Position numbers and translations under genes: made by a program. The notes under the pieces were generated by a model. It was not told the DNA's origin and made no database searches. It saw only the letters and a program-made list of their open reading frames with translations. A stretch of DNA of 17,001 nt. It comes from Zetaproteobacteria bacterium (GTDB lineage Bacteria > Pseudomonadota > Zetaproteobacteria > Mariprofundales > Mariprofundaceae). Positions 14,902 through 17,001 of this stretch are shown one piece after another. The DNA lies in contig JAJRTX010000327.1 of the NCBI GenBank assembly GCA_021545665.1, forward strand, positions 1-17,001, given 5' to 3'. Positions within the stretch are counted from its first letter, which is position 1. Each line of letters begins with the position of its first letter.

Positions 14902-15606
14902 GTGGCTGAATCCCATGAGCTTTTTCGTTTAATCAACAATGCCCATTCACCTGTGGCTGATATATTTTTTGGAATCACCAGTGGTTTGGGCGACGGACTT
15001 ATTATTGCGCTGATCTGCAGCCTGCTGATGCTGTTTCGTTTACGTCTGGGCATAACAGCTATGCTGGCTTTTATTGTATCCGGGCTGTTCGCACAGCTCT
15101 TAAAACGAATTTTCGATATGCCACGCCCTCCAGCGGTTCTGGAAAATGTGCACGTGCTCGGCTCCAGCCTGATGTCCCACAGTTTTCCATCCGGACATGC
15201 AACTTCAGATGGCGTGATGATGCTGGTTGCCTTCCTGCTTTGGTCTGCCAAGAACTGGTATAGCTGGCTGACTGGAATTATATTTTTTCTGGCCGCATTC
15301 GGCCGCATTTATGGCGGCGTACATTTCCCTGTTGATGTGGTGACAGGAATAACTATCGGCATTGTTACCATGTGGGTGTGCTGGAAAGGCCTGAAAAGGT
15401 TACCCTTTGAACAATGGGAAGCTTCTCCATGGGCATGGAAAATTCCCGGATTGATAGTAGCAGTACAGGCTGCGGTGCTTGGTCTGGGTTACCATATCCA
15501 GCCATCAACGGCTCAACCACTAAGTCTGATTTTTCCAGTTGTAGCATTGGCGATCCTGATACAGGTGTGGAAAAACAAGCTGCGAACAGCTGGTACTAAT
15601 CCATGA
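14902..15606 (+). CDS. PAP2 family membrane phosphatase
   Basis: This is a membrane-bound phosphatase of the PAP2 superfamily, which removes phosphate from lipid phosphates or diphosphates such as phosphatidylglycerol phosphate or undecaprenyl pyrophosphate. The 234 residues have about six hydrophobic spans. The three catalytic motifs are present: KRIFDMPRP (68-76), PSGH (96-99) with the proton-donor histidine H99, and GRIYGGVHFPVD (134-145) with nucleophile H141. The third motif has Gly where many members have Ser. The start is GTG at 14902, 3 nt after the ATPase stop, with no clear ribosome binding site; translation is probably coupled. The stop overlaps holC by 4 nt. The substrate cannot be decided; a cell-envelope lipid is most likely. 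Confidence 0.88.
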   Translation: MAESHELFRLINNAHSPVADIFFGITSGLGDGLIIALICSLLMLFRLRLGITAMLAFIVSGLFAQLLKRIFDMPRPPAVLENVHVLGSSLMSHSFPSGHATSDGVMMLVAFLLWSAKNWYSWLTGIIFFLAAFGRIYGGVHFPVDVVTGITIGIVTMWVCWKGLKRLPFEQWEASPWAWKIPGLIVAVQAAVLGLGYHIQPSTAQPLSLIFPVVALAILIQVWKNKLRTAGTNP

Positions 15607-16043
15607 CTATTGAAACTCGCGTTCACTTTGAACATCTGGACAAGCCGGACAGGGTTGAGGGCATATCCCGCCTTCTGCTCAGACGTAATCGTCTGACACC
15701 ACATGTATTAATTCTCTGCCCCGATAACGGTTTTGCCGCACAACTCAATGAACGTTTATGGACCATTCATCCGGAATCATTTCTTGCACATGGAGTGGCA
15801 TGCCCGGATCATACAGAGAATACCAGACAACCAATGCTGCTGGCCACATCAATCCAGCGAGATAATCATCCGGTTGTATTAATCAATGGAGGATTGGAGG
15901 TGCCGCCTGATATTTCCGGATTTGCACATATTGTAGATTTTGTCGACGGATGGGATGATCACCTTAAACAGATATCCAGAGAACGCTTCCGCACTTATCG
16001 CCAAATGAATCTGGAGCCGAAATATTTAGGAAAGAAGGATTAA
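15603..16043 (+). CDS. holC: DNA polymerase III chi subunit
   Basis: Chi is part of the clamp-loader complex of DNA polymerase III and links it to single-strand binding protein. The 146 residues match E. coli HolC (147). Family features seen are the beta strand HVLILCPD (34-41), the segment LNERLWTIHPESFLAHG (48-64), and a C-terminal region with VDFVDGWDD followed by an ER-rich helix (SRERFRTYRQM). The ATG start overlaps the PAP2 stop (ATGA). Finding a replication gene between a phosphatase and a PilZ gene suggests the operon was assembled by insertion around an ancestral pepA-holC pair; that is inference. The sequence is moderately divergent, but the identity is well supported by length and pattern. 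Confidence 0.88.
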   Translation: MTIETRVHFEHLDKPDRVEGISRLLLRRNRLTPHVLILCPDNGFAAQLNERLWTIHPESFLAHGVACPDHTENTRQPMLLATSIQRDNHPVVLINGGLEVPPDISGFAHIVDFVDGWDDHLKQISRERFRTYRQMNLEPKYLGKKD

Positions 16044-16054
16044 CCAGGTAATAT

Positions 16055-16474
16055 ATGCAGAATGAACAAAGAAAATTCTTCAGGCACCCTGTTGATATTC
16101 CGATTCAGATTTTTCCGCAGCAGTTGCAGGCCTGTGAATATGTTCCGATGAGTGATATTAGTGAAGGTGGTATCGCTATCCAGACAAATGTCTTTTTTGA
16201 AAAGGGGGCCCGACTGAAAGTGTGTATACCTCACATTCACCCTCCATTTGAGGCGATCGGGATCGTTCGCTGGCAGCGCAGTCTGGATGATCAACTTGAA
16301 ATCGGCCTTATGTTTCTGGATGATGATACCGCTTTCCGGGTGCGTATGATTGAACAGATTTTCCAGATAGAGAAATATCGAAAACAACTATTGCATAAAG
16401 GACATGTTATTTCATTTCAAAAAGCGGCCAGCCAGTGGATTGAGAAACATGCCGAAAATTTCGGTAATAACTGA
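16055..16474 (+). CDS. PilZ domain cyclic di-GMP receptor protein
   Basis: This is a 139-residue PilZ protein. Both cyclic di-GMP binding signatures are intact: RKFFR (R6 and R10 of RxxxR) and DISEGG (D34, S36, G39 of DxSxxG). The beta-barrel continues to about residue 100. A helical tail follows (IEQIFQIEKYRKQL and AASQWIEKHAENF), which I associate with the small stand-alone PilZ proteins of pseudomonads (PA0012 type). It should act as a cytoplasmic effector whose partner is not known. AGGT lies upstream of the ATG at 16055, which is 11 nt after the holC stop. Sharing a unit with the MshEN-repeat ATPase, itself a probable cyclic di-GMP receptor, is notable. Confidence 0.9.
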   Translation: MQNEQRKFFRHPVDIPIQIFPQQLQACEYVPMSDISEGGIAIQTNVFFEKGARLKVCIPHIHPPFEAIGIVRWQRSLDDQLEIGLMFLDDDTAFRVRMIEQIFQIEKYRKQLLHKGHVISFQKAASQWIEKHAENFGNN

Positions 16475-16480
16475 AGCACT

Positions 16481-16696
16481 GTGCGTATATTCGATTCCAG
16501 GCAAGCAATAATCTCCGGCATACTTGGCGCAGCTCTTGGCTGGGCGCAGGGAAAGCAGTCCAGTGACCCGTCTGGTGCCTGGGTATTTATAATCGTGTTC
16601 TTTGCCATATTTGGGCTGATCGGTGGCTTCGTTGGAGCCTTTGTCAGCTATCAGAAACGTAAGCGTCTTTCCCGGAAATTGAAGACAGACAGATAG
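16481..16696 (+). CDS. Small hypothetical membrane protein
   Basis: I do not recognise this 71-residue protein. It has a short glycine/alanine-rich hydrophobic stretch (about 10-23, IISGILGAALGWAQ) and a strong span at about 34-57 rich in Phe and Gly (GLIGGFVGAFVSY). A very basic tail (QKRKRLSRKLK) follows, predicting that the C-terminus faces the cytoplasm. The start is GTG at 16481 with only a weak GAAG upstream, 6 nt after the PilZ stop. The glycine spacing recalls glycine-zipper membrane segments. It is probably the last gene of the operon; no terminator follows directly. That it is a real gene is likely, given tight spacing and clear membrane character, but not certain. Confidence 0.6.
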   Translation: MRIFDSRQAIISGILGAALGWAQGKQSSDPSGAWVFIIVFFAIFGLIGGFVGAFVSYQKRKRLSRKLKTDR

Positions 16697-17001
16697 CCGC
16701 TGCCATAGCCGTTGTGCATTCATTCTAAATTTTCACTCGTAACAGTTATGTCGATAACAGCCGGGAGTTTGACGGCAGGTCAAGAGACATAGATTACTTC
16801 GGGTCCCTGCCTTTCATCAACCACTTTTGGACACTCGGAGAGACGCCTGATCCTTTGTCAGGCTAATATCATACTCGGCCATCTGCTTTTCCTTATTAAA
16901 TATGGGGTCTGTCGGAAAATCATTTTTGATACGTTAAGTTGAGATATTGTCTGAGGGAACTTAATTTTGGTTAGGATATATGAGTTTTTTGTATTTTAAT
17001 C
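16697..17001. other. Gene-free right end of the window
   Basis: No convincing gene was found in these 305 bases. Seen are small inverted repeats: GGCAGG/CCTGCC (16774-16779 and 16806-16811), GCCTGA/TCAGGC (16845-16850 and 16858-16863), and TTAAGTT/AACTTAA (16934-16940 and 16958-16964, followed by TTTT). A minus-strand 21-codon frame starting at 16882 (MAEYDISLTK...) has AAGGA before it but no recognisable product. The sequence GGGGTCTGTCGGAAAA from about 16904 resembles some insertion sequence ends; this is unconfirmed because the rest lies outside. Confidence 0.6.

Noticed and set aside
16817..16882. 21-codon minus-strand frame MAEYDISLTK...
   Set aside because: It has AAGGA before the ATG and resembles the start of a protein, but it is too short and unrecognised to be called; it could be a remnant.

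Overview
The window looks like the core chromosome of a Gram-negative pseudomonadote, on the gamma/beta/zeta side. The signs are a DNA polymerase III chi subunit (HolC), a PilZ protein with the C-terminal tail known from Pseudomonas-type PilZ proteins, TrkA/TrkH, NtrY/NtrX next to a DUF4390 protein, and the ffh-rpsP-rimM-trmD gene order. I cannot fix the genus; Zetaproteobacteria or a deep gamma/beta lineage would fit, but this is only an impression. No rRNA, tRNA, CRISPR array or complete insertion sequence is visible.

Left block (1-3443, minus strand): reading right to left, a hot-dog acyl-CoA thioesterase, then ffh (signal recognition particle GTPase), rpsP (ribosomal protein bS16), rimM (30S maturation) and trmD (tRNA m1G37 methyltransferase, cut by the window edge). 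A good sigma70-like promoter precedes ffh. Another precedes rpsP and lies inside a low-complexity, repeat-like spacer. The 354-base gap between the thioesterase and ffh contains, on the plus strand, a 13-bp stem with a C-rich CCUCC loop followed directly by a strong intrinsic terminator. No plus-strand gene ends there, so this may be an undescribed small RNA.

Middle block (3711-12176, plus strand): an exported DUF4390 protein, an NtrY-type sensor kinase, an NtrX-type sigma54 activator, TrkA, TrkH and leucyl aminopeptidase PepA. The first four genes overlap by 4 nt at each junction and TrkH starts 3 nt after TrkA. This suggests that a membrane-sensing two-component system and the main potassium uptake system are made together.

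Right block (12472-16696, plus strand): an unusual 808-residue GspE/PilB-type secretion ATPase, a PAP2 phosphatase, HolC, a PilZ protein and a 71-residue membrane protein. The ATPase has six tandem MshEN-like helical repeats where two are usual, preceded by an unfamiliar beta-rich N-terminal region. With the PilZ protein, the unit contains two probable cyclic di-GMP receptors but no partner gene for a pilus or type II secretion platform. The last ~305 bases hold only small inverted repeats and one IS-end-like motif that I cannot confirm.
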